DNA of 64,000 bases from Microbacterium paraoxydans. Its GTDB lineage: Bacteria; Actinomycetota; Actinomycetes; Actinomycetales; Microbacteriaceae. The DNA lies in the NCBI RefSeq assembly GCF_900105335.1, contig NZ_LT629770.1, positions 744,001 through 808,000 on the forward strand, read 5' to 3'. The notes beneath the pieces were generated by a model. That model was not told where the DNA came from. It made no database searches and was given only the letters and a program-made list of their open reading frames with translations. Made by a program: the position numbers and the translations under genes. Below, one piece after another: positions 28,400 through 35,907 of this stretch. The first letter of the stretch is position 1; each line of letters starts with the position of its first letter.

Positions 28400-28774
28400 T
28401 CAGTGGCCGTCCTGCCGCCGATCCCATCGGTCGTTCATGCGATCCATGAAGGAAGAGGAGTCCTGCCGCTTCGGGGCGGTGCGCGTGCGGGCCTCTGCCG
28501 GACCGCTGCGCCGGACCGGGGTGACGGCCAGCATCACTCCGCCGAGCATGGCCGCGAATCCGATCACCCCGACGACGATGCCCCAGACGTCCCCGAGGAT
28601 GACGCCGACGACGAGTCCGCCGATGCCGGCGAGCAGGAGGAGGGCCCCGTAGACGAGGTTGCGATAGCTGAGCGTGCGATCACCCGACGGCGCGCTCACG
28701 ACGTCGGCGTCATTGTGCAGGAGATGGCGTTCCATCTCGTCGAGCAGACGTTGCTCCTGTTCGGAGAGTGGCAT
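28400..28774 (-). CDS. DUF3040 domain membrane protein
   Basis: A 124-aa protein with the diagnostic DUF3040 start MPLSEQEQRLLDEMERHLLHNDADV. Two adjacent hydrophobic helices follow (about residues 40-60 and 62-85), then a basic Arg/Ser-rich cytoplasmic tail. The family is actinobacterial and always lies near mraZ (Rv2169c in M. tuberculosis); its function is unknown. It is transcribed in the same direction as mraZ but ends in a strong terminator before it, so it is a separate unit. ATG 28774. Confidence 0.92.
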   Translation of the reverse strand: MPLSEQEQRLLDEMERHLLHNDADVVSAPSGDRTLSYRNLVYGALLLLAGIGGLVVGVILGDVWGIVVGVIGFAAMLGGVMLAVTPVRRSGPAEARTRTAPKRQDSSSFMDRMNDRWDRRQDGH

Positions 28775-28857
28775 CTCATCCCCCTCGGGTATCGTGCCCT
28801 CCAGTCTACGCGCGAGCGGCGTCCGGGGCTAGCAGTTCAGGCGTCTCATCCTTTACG

Positions 28858-28863
28858 TATGCT
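28858..28863 (+). promoter_or_regulatory. -10 box TATGCT of the polyprenyl synthase gene (leaderless pattern)
   Basis: TATGCT ends 7 nt before GTG 28871. An overlapping ATG at 28859 would place the start codon inside this box and has no ribosome site, so the GTG is preferred. Confidence 0.45.
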
Positions 28864-28870
28864 GGGAGTC

Positions 28871-29962
28871 GTGCCGTCCCCCTCCCCCTCCGTCCCCGAC
28901 GCCGTGGCCGCGCGACTGGACCTCTTCCTCGACCGCATGCGAACGGAGTCGGCGGACTACGGCGACGACGCCGCCGCCTTCCTCGACGCGGCGTCCGACA
29001 CCCTCTCCGGAGGCAAGAGGCTGCGCGCCCGCTTCTGCCACGCAGGATGGCGCGCCGTCTCCCGCTTCCGCGACCGTCTCGCCACCGAGGACGACGCCCT
29101 GTGGGACCTCTGCGCGGCGCTGGAGATCTTCCAGTCCGCCGCACTCGTGCACGACGACCTGATCGACAACTCCGATACACGCCGAGGCCGCCCCGCCGCT
29201 CACCGAGCTCTCGAGGCGTCCCACCGCTCCGCCGGCTGGTGGGGAGACGCCGCCGCCTTCGGCCGCGCCGGCTCCGTGCTGCTCGGCGATCTCCTCGTCG
29301 CGTGGAGCGATGACCTCCTGGAGTCTGCGCTCGATGGGCACGGAGAGGCACGGACCGTGCGCGCCGAGTACGCGCGCATGCGGCGCGACGTCACGATCGG
29401 ACAGTTCCTCGACATCGCCGAGGAGTCGGCGTGGAGCGTCAGCGACGACCGCGAGCATGCAGAACGGGCGCTCCGTGTGGCCTCGCTGAAGTCCGCGCGG
29501 TACAGCATCGAGCAGCCCCTCATCCTGGGTGCGAGCCTCGCCGGCGCGGACGCGGAGCAGACCTCGGCGCTGCGGCGCTTCGGGCACCCGCTCGGCCTCG
29601 CCTTCCAGTTGCGTGACGACGTGCTCGGCGTCTTCGGCGATGCCGCCGTCACCGGCAAGCCCGCGGGCGATGACCTGCGCGAGGGCAAGCGCACCGTGCT
29701 CATCGCCCTCACCAGGGAGAAGCTGGACACCCCTGCGCGGCGGCTGCTCGACGAGATGCTCGGCGATCCCGATCTGACAGCAGCGCAGGTGTCGTTCCTG
29801 CAGGAGACGATCGCCGGAACCGGGGCCCTCGAACGGGTCGAGACGATGATCGCGGACTACGCCAGAGAGGCCGATCGCGCGCTTTCCGGAGCCCGGCTCG
29901 ACGACGCCGCTGTCGGAGAGCTCCGCGACCTCGGCAGAGCAGCGACCGTGCGCTCCTCCTGA
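28871..29962 (+). CDS. Polyprenyl diphosphate synthase (IdsA/GGPP-type)
   Basis: A 363-aa trans-isoprenyl diphosphate synthase that condenses IPP with allylic diphosphates. The region GGKRLRARFCHAGW binds IPP. The first Asp-rich motif is LVHDDLIDNSDTRRGRPAAH, and the second is FQLRDDVLGVFGD followed by GKPAGDDLREGKRT. Chain length is not readable, although the position equals idsA2 (Rv2173) of M. tuberculosis. The start is GTG 28871, or ATG 28859 four codons upstream. It converges with the Rv2175c-like gene with only 9 nt between stops and no visible terminator. Confidence 0.92.
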   Translation: MPSPSPSVPDAVAARLDLFLDRMRTESADYGDDAAAFLDAASDTLSGGKRLRARFCHAGWRAVSRFRDRLATEDDALWDLCAALEIFQSAALVHDDLIDNSDTRRGRPAAHRALEASHRSAGWWGDAAAFGRAGSVLLGDLLVAWSDDLLESALDGHGEARTVRAEYARMRRDVTIGQFLDIAEESAWSVSDDREHAERALRVASLKSARYSIEQPLILGASLAGADAEQTSALRRFGHPLGLAFQLRDDVLGVFGDAAVTGKPAGDDLREGKRTVLIALTREKLDTPARRLLDEMLGDPDLTAAQVSFLQETIAGTGALERVETMIADYAREADRALSGARLDDAAVGELRDLGRAATVRSS

Positions 29963-29971
29963 GCGGATCGC

Positions 29972-30328
29972 TCAGGCGAGCGTGCGCGCGAGCCGACGGA
30001 CCTCGCTCTTGTGTCCGGCGAGCAGGGAGGCGATCGGGGAACGCCCGAGGGTCTCCTCCTCGGCGAGCAGCCAGTCGATCAGCTCGTCGTCCGAGAAGCC
30101 GGCATCCTGCAGGACGATGATCGTCCCGCGCAGGGAGCTCAGCGGCTGCCCGTCCACGATGAACACCGACGGCACCGCGAAGACGCCGCTGCGCCGCGAG
30201 CCGACGAGGTAGTGCTCGTCGATCAGACGACGCACGCGCCCGAGCGGCTCGCCGAGAACCTCGACGAGGTCGGGCATGGTCAGCCATTCGAAGGCGGAAT
30301 CACGGGTTGCAGCGACGTTCTCAGACAC
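29972..30328 (-). CDS. Rv2175c family DNA-binding protein
   Basis: A 118-aa winged-helix-like protein. The N-terminal half (WLTMPDLVEVLGEPLGRVRRLIDEHYLVGSRR split over two helices) is a helix-turn-helix. The C-terminal half (FIVDGQPLSSLRGTIIVLQDAGFSDDELIDWLL) is typical of Rv2175c. In M. tuberculosis this protein is phosphorylated by the kinase PknL, whose homologue lies 1.3 kb away here, and phosphorylation abolishes DNA binding. The N-terminal tail has Thr and Ser residues (ATRDSAFEW) that could be the target. GTG 30328 has GATAGT 6 nt upstream and no ribosome site. Confidence 0.88.
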   Translation of the reverse strand: MSENVAATRDSAFEWLTMPDLVEVLGEPLGRVRRLIDEHYLVGSRRSGVFAVPSVFIVDGQPLSSLRGTIIVLQDAGFSDDELIDWLLAEEETLGRSPIASLLAGHKSEVRRLARTLA

Positions 30329-30458
30329 GTTGCCACTATCTCACCTCGGCAGCCGAAGCGCATGTTCAGCACTTCCGTCACATTCGTCACACCCGTCACT
30401 TCTGTTGACATCTCTATACATCCGTGTCAGCGTGAAGTGCTCGAAAAAGGGGGCTGAC

Positions 30459-31586
30459 GTGATCTTCCAGACAGCCGTGGCCGGCGCTCTCGCCGCCACT
30501 CTGACGGCGGCGCCCGCCGCCGCCGCGCCTGCACCGCCGGTCGCGCCGCACGAACGGCATCGCATCGCTCCGGTGCGCGTCGCACCGACGCAGAACATCC
30601 CGCCCTCGCATGTCGTACAACCGGGCGACACGGTCGCCGGCATCGCCGGTCGCTACGGAATCCGAACGACCGACGTCCTCGGCTGGAACGGTCTGTCCTG
30701 GAGATCGGTGATCTATCCGGGGCAGAGTCTGCAGTTGCACGCCCCCGCCGGGGCTCCCGCGCCGGCCCCCGCGGCGACGAAGACCCACACGGTCGTGGCG
30801 GGCGACACCGTCTTCGGCATCGCCCGGAGATACGCCACCTCGGTGAGCGCGATCCTCGCCGCCAACGGCCTTCCCGCCGGCGCCATCATCTACCCCGGGC
30901 AGAAGCTCGTCGTGTCCGGGGCTGCTGCGCCCGCAGCCGCGCCCGCCGCCGCGCCCGCGGCGGCACCGGCACCGCGGGCGCAGCCGAGCGGCGCGACACA
31001 CACCGTGGCAGCAGGCGAGACGCTGTTCTCGATCGCCCAGCGGTACGGGACCACCACGCAGTCCCTCTTCGCCTGGAACGGCCTCGGCGCGTCGTCGATC
31101 ATCTACCCGGGTCAGCGCCTCGCCGTGCAGGCACCTGCTCCGAAGCCCGCCGCCGCACCCACCGGACAGCGCAGTGCCACCCTGACAGCCGAGCAGGCGG
31201 CCAACGCCGCGCTCATCATCCGCGTGGGCCGCGAGCTCGGAGTCTCCGACCGCGGGATCGCCATCGCCCTCGCCACCGGGATGGTGGAGTCGGATCTCCG
31301 CAACCTGGACTGGGGGGACCGCGACTCGCTCGGGATCTTCCAGCAGCGCCCGAGCACCGGCTGGGGCACCCCGGCGCAGATCATGGATGCGGAGCGGAGC
31401 ACGCGCGTCTTCTACGGGGGCGCCGGCGACCCGAACGGGCATCTCACCCGCGGCCTGCTCGACATTCCCGGCTGGGAGTCGCTGGCCTTCACCGATGCGG
31501 CGCAGGCCGTGCAGATCTCCGCCTACCCGGATCGCTACGGGCAGTGGGAGGCCCAGGCATACGCATGGCTCGCCCAGCACGGGTGA
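30459..31586 (+). CDS. Secreted LysM protein with lysozyme-like C-terminal domain
   Basis: A 375-aa exported protein. After an Ala-rich signal sequence come three LysM peptidoglycan-binding repeats, beginning HVVQPGDTVAGIAGRYG, HTVVAGDTVFGIARRYA and HTVAAGETLFSIAQRYG and joined by Ala/Pro linkers. The last 110 residues contain MVESDLRNLDWGDRDSLGIF and QQRPSTGWGT, the pattern of a transglycosylase-like domain whose Glu (in MVESDL) would be catalytic. GTG 30459 has AGGGGG 5-6 nt upstream. A GTG at 30432 would add KCSKKGAD and give the positively charged n-region that the shorter form lacks, so the true start is uncertain. It likely remodels cell wall; TATACA at 30415-30420 may be its -10. Confidence 0.83.
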   Translation: MIFQTAVAGALAATLTAAPAAAAPAPPVAPHERHRIAPVRVAPTQNIPPSHVVQPGDTVAGIAGRYGIRTTDVLGWNGLSWRSVIYPGQSLQLHAPAGAPAPAPAATKTHTVVAGDTVFGIARRYATSVSAILAANGLPAGAIIYPGQKLVVSGAAAPAAAPAAAPAAAPAPRAQPSGATHTVAAGETLFSIAQRYGTTTQSLFAWNGLGASSIIYPGQRLAVQAPAPKPAAAPTGQRSATLTAEQAANAALIIRVGRELGVSDRGIAIALATGMVESDLRNLDWGDRDSLGIFQQRPSTGWGTPAQIMDAERSTRVFYGGAGDPNGHLTRGLLDIPGWESLAFTDAAQAVQISAYPDRYGQWEAQAYAWLAQHG

Positions 31587-31650
31587 CGCCTGCGGAAATC
31601 CGGATGCCTCGAGGGGTGAGGCGTTCCCGGGGCTTTCAGCCAATCGTCCA

Positions 31651-31656
31651 TAGACT
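31651..31656 (+). promoter_or_regulatory. -10 box TAGACT of the kinase gene (leaderless pattern)
   Basis: TAGACT ends 6 nt before GTG 31663, and no ribosome site is visible. Confidence 0.55.
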
Positions 31657-31662
31657 TCTGTC

Positions 31663-33618
31663 GTGACGACCAATCATCAAGCCGACCCCCTCATCGGGCG
31701 GCTTGTCGACGGTCGGTACCGGGTGCGTGCGCGGATCGCCCGCGGCGGAATGGCCACGGTCTATGTCGCCACCGACCTCCGACTGGAGCGTCGCATCGCC
31801 CTGAAGGTCATGCACGCCCACCTCAGCGACGACTCCGCGTTCCAGAGCCGGTTCATCCAGGAGGCGCGCGCCGCGGCGCGGCTCGCCGACCCGCACGTCG
31901 TCAACGTCTTCGATCAGGGCCAGGACGGCGAGCTCGCCTACCTCGTCATGGAGTATCTGCCAGGCATCACCCTGCGGGAGCTGCTCCGCGAGCAGAAGCG
32001 CCTCACCGTCGCTCAGACGATCACCATCATGGACGCCGTTCTCGCCGGGCTCTCCGCCGCGCATCGGGCGGGCATCGTCCATCGCGACGTGAAGCCGGAG
32101 AACGTCCTGCTCGCGGAGGACGGCCGCATCAAGATCGGCGACTTCGGACTCGCCAGAGCGACGACCGCGAACACCGCGACCGGGCAGCAGCTCCTCGGGA
32201 CGATCGCGTACCTCGCGCCCGAGCTCGTCACCCGCGGCACCGCCGACGCCCGCAGCGACATCTACGCGCTCGGCATCATGCTCTACGAGATGCTCGTCGG
32301 CGAGCAGCCCTACAAGGGCGAGCAGCCGATGCAGATCGCGTTCCAGCACGCCACGGAGTCGGTTCCCCGGCCCAGCGTCCGCAATCCCGCAGTGCCGGAG
32401 CAGCTCGACGAGCTCGTGCTGTGGGCGACCGAGAAGTCTCCGGACGAGCGTCCGGACGATGCCCAGCAGATGCTCGAGCGCCTGCGCGAGATCGAGCGCG
32501 AGATCGGCGTCGCCCCCGCCGTGACCCGGACCACCGGCGCTTCCCGCGACCAGGCGGATTCCGGAGACCTCACCAAGGTCATGCCGGGCACCATGGTCCT
32601 CCCCGAACCGGCGACGGCCACGTCCCCGGGGATCGACAACGCCACGATCCTCCGCCGGCGAGCCGCCAAGCGCCGCGCCCGCGGTACCTTCCTCCTCTCC
32701 CTCGTGCTGCTGCTCGCCGTCCTCGCCGGCGGCGTCGGATGGTGGTTCGGCTCCGGTCCCGGTTCGCTGATCGCGGTGCCCGATGTGGCGGGCCAGACCT
32801 ACGACGAGGCCGCCGCCGACCTCACCGAAGCCGGCTTCGAACCCGCCCAGCGCGACGAGTTCTCCGTCGATGTCGAGAAGGGGATCGTCATCGAGACGGA
32901 CCCCGGCTCGGGCACCAGGATCGACAAGGGCGCCACCGTCGCCGTGGTCGTATCCGCCGGCCCGGCCTCGCACGACCTCGCCCCGGTCGCGGGGCAGTCG
33001 GCCGACGATGTGCGGGCCGCGCTGCAGGCGGCGAATCTGGAGATCACCGACGACGAGGAGTACTTCACCGACACCACGGACGGATCGGTCATCAATGTCC
33101 GCATCACCCCTCGGGACGGCGGAGATGCCTTCGCCTGCGACCAGGGATGCACGGTCCACGAGAAGGACACGGCGACCATCCAGGTGTCACGCGGCCCGGT
33201 GCCGGACGTCACGGACATGACGGTCAAGCAGGCCACCGAGACGCTCACCGGCAAGGGCCTGAAGGTGGCGGAGGAGAACATCTACCGCCCGAGCGACTCC
33301 ATCGGCAAGGACCGCGTCATCGGCTACGCGGACCGCGCCGAGAGAGGATCGTGGCGCCCGGGCGAGACGATCCAGCTGATCGTCTCCCAGGGGCCGCCGC
33401 TGTTTGACGTGCCCGATGTCTCCGGGATGACGCGGGATGAGGCAACCGGCGCGCTGCGCGACGCCGGTTTCACCTGGAGCTACACGAGCAGCACCGGTCT
33501 GCCCGACTCGGTGTGGGATCTCCTCGCGAACGAGAACACGCGCGTGGAGTCGTACAGCCCGTCCGACCCGCAGCGGAAGGGCACGAGCATCACGCTCACC
33601 ATGAGCTTCGCCGGCTGA
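31663..33618 (+). CDS. PASTA-domain Ser/Thr protein kinase (PknL/PknB-like)
   Basis: A 651-aa membrane kinase. The kinase domain spans about residues 18-275: glycine loop IARGGMATVY, ATP lysine in IALKVM, HRDVKPENVLL near 140, DFGLA and the APE-like APELV. A juxtamembrane stretch with Thr clusters leads to one membrane helix at about 342-365. Outside are four PASTA repeats (starting PDVAGQTYDEAAADL, APVAGQSADDVRAAL, PDVTDMTVKQATETL and PDVSGMTRDEATGAL) that sense muropeptides or lipid II. The second PASTA carries a Cys pair (FACDQGCTV). Position next to Rv2175c-like and aroG matches PknL of M. tuberculosis, although that kinase lacks PASTA repeats, so a PknB-type role is possible. Confidence 0.93.
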   Translation: MTTNHQADPLIGRLVDGRYRVRARIARGGMATVYVATDLRLERRIALKVMHAHLSDDSAFQSRFIQEARAAARLADPHVVNVFDQGQDGELAYLVMEYLPGITLRELLREQKRLTVAQTITIMDAVLAGLSAAHRAGIVHRDVKPENVLLAEDGRIKIGDFGLARATTANTATGQQLLGTIAYLAPELVTRGTADARSDIYALGIMLYEMLVGEQPYKGEQPMQIAFQHATESVPRPSVRNPAVPEQLDELVLWATEKSPDERPDDAQQMLERLREIEREIGVAPAVTRTTGASRDQADSGDLTKVMPGTMVLPEPATATSPGIDNATILRRRAAKRRARGTFLLSLVLLLAVLAGGVGWWFGSGPGSLIAVPDVAGQTYDEAAADLTEAGFEPAQRDEFSVDVEKGIVIETDPGSGTRIDKGATVAVVVSAGPASHDLAPVAGQSADDVRAALQAANLEITDDEEYFTDTTDGSVINVRITPRDGGDAFACDQGCTVHEKDTATIQVSRGPVPDVTDMTVKQATETLTGKGLKVAEENIYRPSDSIGKDRVIGYADRAERGSWRPGETIQLIVSQGPPLFDVPDVSGMTRDEATGALRDAGFTWSYTSSTGLPDSVWDLLANENTRVESYSPSDPQRKGTSITLTMSFAG

Positions 33619-33629
33619 CGGCGATACGA

Positions 33630-33662
33630 CGAAGGGGCCGGAACATCGTTCCGGCCCCTTCG
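33630..33662. terminator. Bidirectional hairpin between the kinase and aroG
   Basis: Perfect arms 33630-33644 and 33648-33662 (core GAAGGGGCCGGAAC) surround a 3-nt loop between two convergent genes. There is no long T-run, but the stem is strong. Confidence 0.75.
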
Positions 33663-33679
33663 TGCATTCCGCCCGCGGA

Positions 33680-35020
33680 TCAGCGCTTCTCGAGCTCCTC
33701 GGCCACGAGGAAGGCCAGCTCCAGGGACTGCATGTGGTTCAAACGCGGGTCGCACAGGCTCTCGTAGCGAGTCGCGAGGGCCGCCTCGTCGATCTGCTCC
33801 GATCCGCCCAGGCACTCGGTGACGTCGTCGCCGGTCAGCTCGACGTGGATGCCGCCGGGGAACGTACCCACGGCGCGGTGGGCCTCGAAGAAGCCGCGGA
33901 CCTCGTCGACGACGTCGTCGAAACGGCGCGTCTTGTATCCGGTGGGCGTGGTGATGCCGTTGCCGTGCATCGGGTCGGTGACCCACAGCGGCTGCGCACC
34001 CGACTCGCGGACCGCCTCCAGCAGAGGGGGCAGCGCGTCGCGGATGCGGCCGGCACCCATGCGCGTGATGAACGTCAGGCGGCCGGGCTCGCGCTCCGGG
34101 TCGAGCTTGTCGATGAGCGCCAGCGCCGTCTCCGGCGTCGTGGTGGGGCCCAGCTTCACGCCGATCGGGTTCCGGATCTTCGAGAAGTAGTCGACGTGCG
34201 CGCCGTCGAGCTCGCGCGTGCGCTCCCCGATCCACAGGAAGTGGGCCGAGGTGTTGTACGGCGTGTCCGTCCGGGAGTCGATCCGCGTCATCGGGCGCTC
34301 GTAGTCCATGAGCAGACCCTCGTGGCCGGTGAAGAACTCGACCCGCTTCAGCTCGTCGAAGTCCGCGCCGGCGGCCTCCATGAACTTGATCGCACGATCG
34401 ATCTCGGCGGCCATGCGCTCGTAGCGCTGGTTGGCGGGGTTCTGGGCGAAGCCCTTGTTCCAGGAGTGCACCTCCCGGAGGTCGGCGAATCCACCCTGGG
34501 TGAAGGCCCGGATGAGGTTCAGCGTCGATGCCGCGGTGTGGTAGCCCTGCAGCAGACGACCGGGGTCGGCCTGACGCGAGCCCTCGGTGAAGTCGTAGCC
34601 GTTGACGATGTCGCCACGGTACGCGGGCAGCGTCACCTCGCCGCGGGTCTCGGTGTCACTGGAGCGCGGCTTGGCGAACTGCCCGGCCATGCGCCCCATC
34701 TTGACGACCGGCATGGAGGCGCCATACGTGAGCACCACGGCCATCTGCAGCACCGTCTTGATGCGGTTGCGGATCTGCTCGGCCGTCGCCCCGGCGAAGG
34801 TCTCGGCGCAGTCGCCGCCCTGGAGGAGGAAGGCCTGCCCGGAGGCCGCCCTGGCGAGACGGTCGCGAAGGTTGTCGACCTCACCCGCGAAGACCAGCGG
34901 CGGAAGGCTCGAGATCTGCCGGGAGACGTCGGCGACGCGGTCGGCGTCTGGCCACTGCGGCTGCTGCTTGATGGGAAGCGAGCGCCAGGCATCAAGGGCT
35001 TCGATGTGGTGCGGGAGCAT
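33680..35020 (-). CDS. aroG: Class II 3-deoxy-7-phosphoheptulonate synthase
   Basis: A 446-aa type II DAHP synthase that joins PEP and erythrose-4-phosphate in the first step of the shikimate pathway. Family motifs are LLQGGDCAETFAGA, KMGRMAGQFAKPRS, YRGDIVNGYDF, FTGHEGLLMDYE, HFLWIGERTRELDGAHVDYF, PIGVKLGP, TRMGAGR, and the DPMHGNG metal-site segment. Length fits actinobacterial AroG (Rv2178c), which forms a complex with chorismate mutase. TAGGCT lies 6 nt before the ATG with no ribosome site. Confidence 0.97.
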   Translation of the reverse strand: MLPHHIEALDAWRSLPIKQQPQWPDADRVADVSRQISSLPPLVFAGEVDNLRDRLARAASGQAFLLQGGDCAETFAGATAEQIRNRIKTVLQMAVVLTYGASMPVVKMGRMAGQFAKPRSSDTETRGEVTLPAYRGDIVNGYDFTEGSRQADPGRLLQGYHTAASTLNLIRAFTQGGFADLREVHSWNKGFAQNPANQRYERMAAEIDRAIKFMEAAGADFDELKRVEFFTGHEGLLMDYERPMTRIDSRTDTPYNTSAHFLWIGERTRELDGAHVDYFSKIRNPIGVKLGPTTTPETALALIDKLDPEREPGRLTFITRMGAGRIRDALPPLLEAVRESGAQPLWVTDPMHGNGITTPTGYKTRRFDDVVDEVRGFFEAHRAVGTFPGGIHVELTGDDVTECLGGSEQIDEAALATRYESLCDPRLNHMQSLELAFLVAEELEKR

Positions 35021-35026
35021 GCGTCC

Positions 35027-35032
35027 AGCCTA
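35027..35032 (-). promoter_or_regulatory. -10 box TAGGCT of aroG (leaderless pattern)
   Basis: TAGGCT on the minus strand ends 6 nt before the aroG ATG (35020). Confidence 0.55.
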
Positions 35033-35067
35033 GTGGGCGGCGACACCGCCGAGACGCGCTCCGGAGG

Positions 35068-35757
35068 CTATGTGACGCGCGCCGGGAGGCGGTCCTTGAC
35101 GGTCGATGCGTAGACGTCCTCGTACTCCTGCTGACCGAGCCGCTGGAGCGCCACCATGATCTCATCCGTGACGGAGCGGAGGATGTAGCGGTCGTTCTCC
35201 ATGCCGGCGTAGCGGGAGAAGTCGAGCGGCTCGCCGATGACGATCCCGACCCGCATGACGCGCGGGATCCGGCGGCCGATGGGCATCGCCGTGTCGGTGT
35301 CGACCATGATGACCGGGATGACGGGGACCTTCGCCTCGAGCGCCATCCGGGCGATGCCGGTGCGGCCGCGGTAGAGCTTGCCGTCGGGGCTGCGGGTGCC
35401 CTCCGGATAGATGCCGAGCAGGTCGCCCCCGCCGAGGACCTGGAGGCCGGTGTTCAGGGAGGCCTCCGAGGCCTTGCCACCGGAGCGGTCGATGGGGATC
35501 TGGCCCGTCGCCTTCATGAAGAAGCGGGTGGACCACCCCTTGAGGCCGCGTCCGGTGAAGTAGTCGCTCTTCGCGAGGAACGACATCGACCGATCGATCA
35601 CGAGGGGCAGGAAGATCGAGTCCGCGAAGGAGAGATGGTTGCTGGCGAGGATCGCCGCCCCGGTCGCGGGCACGTTCTTCCGCCCCACGATCCAGGGGCG
35701 GAACACGGCCTTGACCACGGGGCCGATCACGACGTACTTCATCAGCCAGTAGAACAT
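35068..35757 (-). CDS. 1-acyl-sn-glycerol-3-phosphate acyltransferase (PlsC-like)
   Basis: A 229-aa membrane-bound acyltransferase of phospholipid synthesis. The catalytic box is SNHLSFADS (H-x4-D), followed by a GRGLKGWSTRFFMK segment, the glycerophosphate-binding EGTRSPDGKLYRGRTGIARM, and VPVIPVIMVDTD. The N-terminus MFYWLMKYVVIGPVVKAVF is the membrane helix. ATG 35757 is preferred over ATG 35787 because TAGACT lies 8 nt before it, whereas the longer start has no signal. A homologue (Rv2182c) occupies the same neighbourhood in M. tuberculosis. Confidence 0.92.
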   Translation of the reverse strand: MFYWLMKYVVIGPVVKAVFRPWIVGRKNVPATGAAILASNHLSFADSIFLPLVIDRSMSFLAKSDYFTGRGLKGWSTRFFMKATGQIPIDRSGGKASEASLNTGLQVLGGGDLLGIYPEGTRSPDGKLYRGRTGIARMALEAKVPVIPVIMVDTDTAMPIGRRIPRVMRVGIVIGEPLDFSRYAGMENDRYILRSVTDEIMVALQRLGQQEYEDVYASTVKDRLPARVT

Positions 35758-35765
35758 CGAGGTGA

Positions 35766-35771
35766 AGTCTA
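35766..35771 (-). promoter_or_regulatory. -10 box TAGACT of the PlsC-like gene
   Basis: TAGACT on the minus strand lies 8 nt before ATG 35757. This supports a leaderless or nearly leaderless message. Confidence 0.45.
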
Positions 35772-35860
35772 GCGCCGCGATGCACATCGCCTCACGTTTC
35801 TCGTCTCTCGACCCGGGAAGCGACTGAGTTTCACCCTGACCGCGACCCGGTGCCATGCCC

Positions 35861-35866
35861 TAGACT
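35861..35866 (+). promoter_or_regulatory. -10 box TAGACT of the acyl-CoA ligase gene
   Basis: TAGACT lies 41 nt upstream of GTG 35908. This would give a leader of about 35 nt that contains the AAGGAG ribosome site. Confidence 0.45.
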
Positions 35867-35907
35867 CGGACCAACGCCCGTGCCCGACCGGTACCGAAGG
35901 AGCTGCC

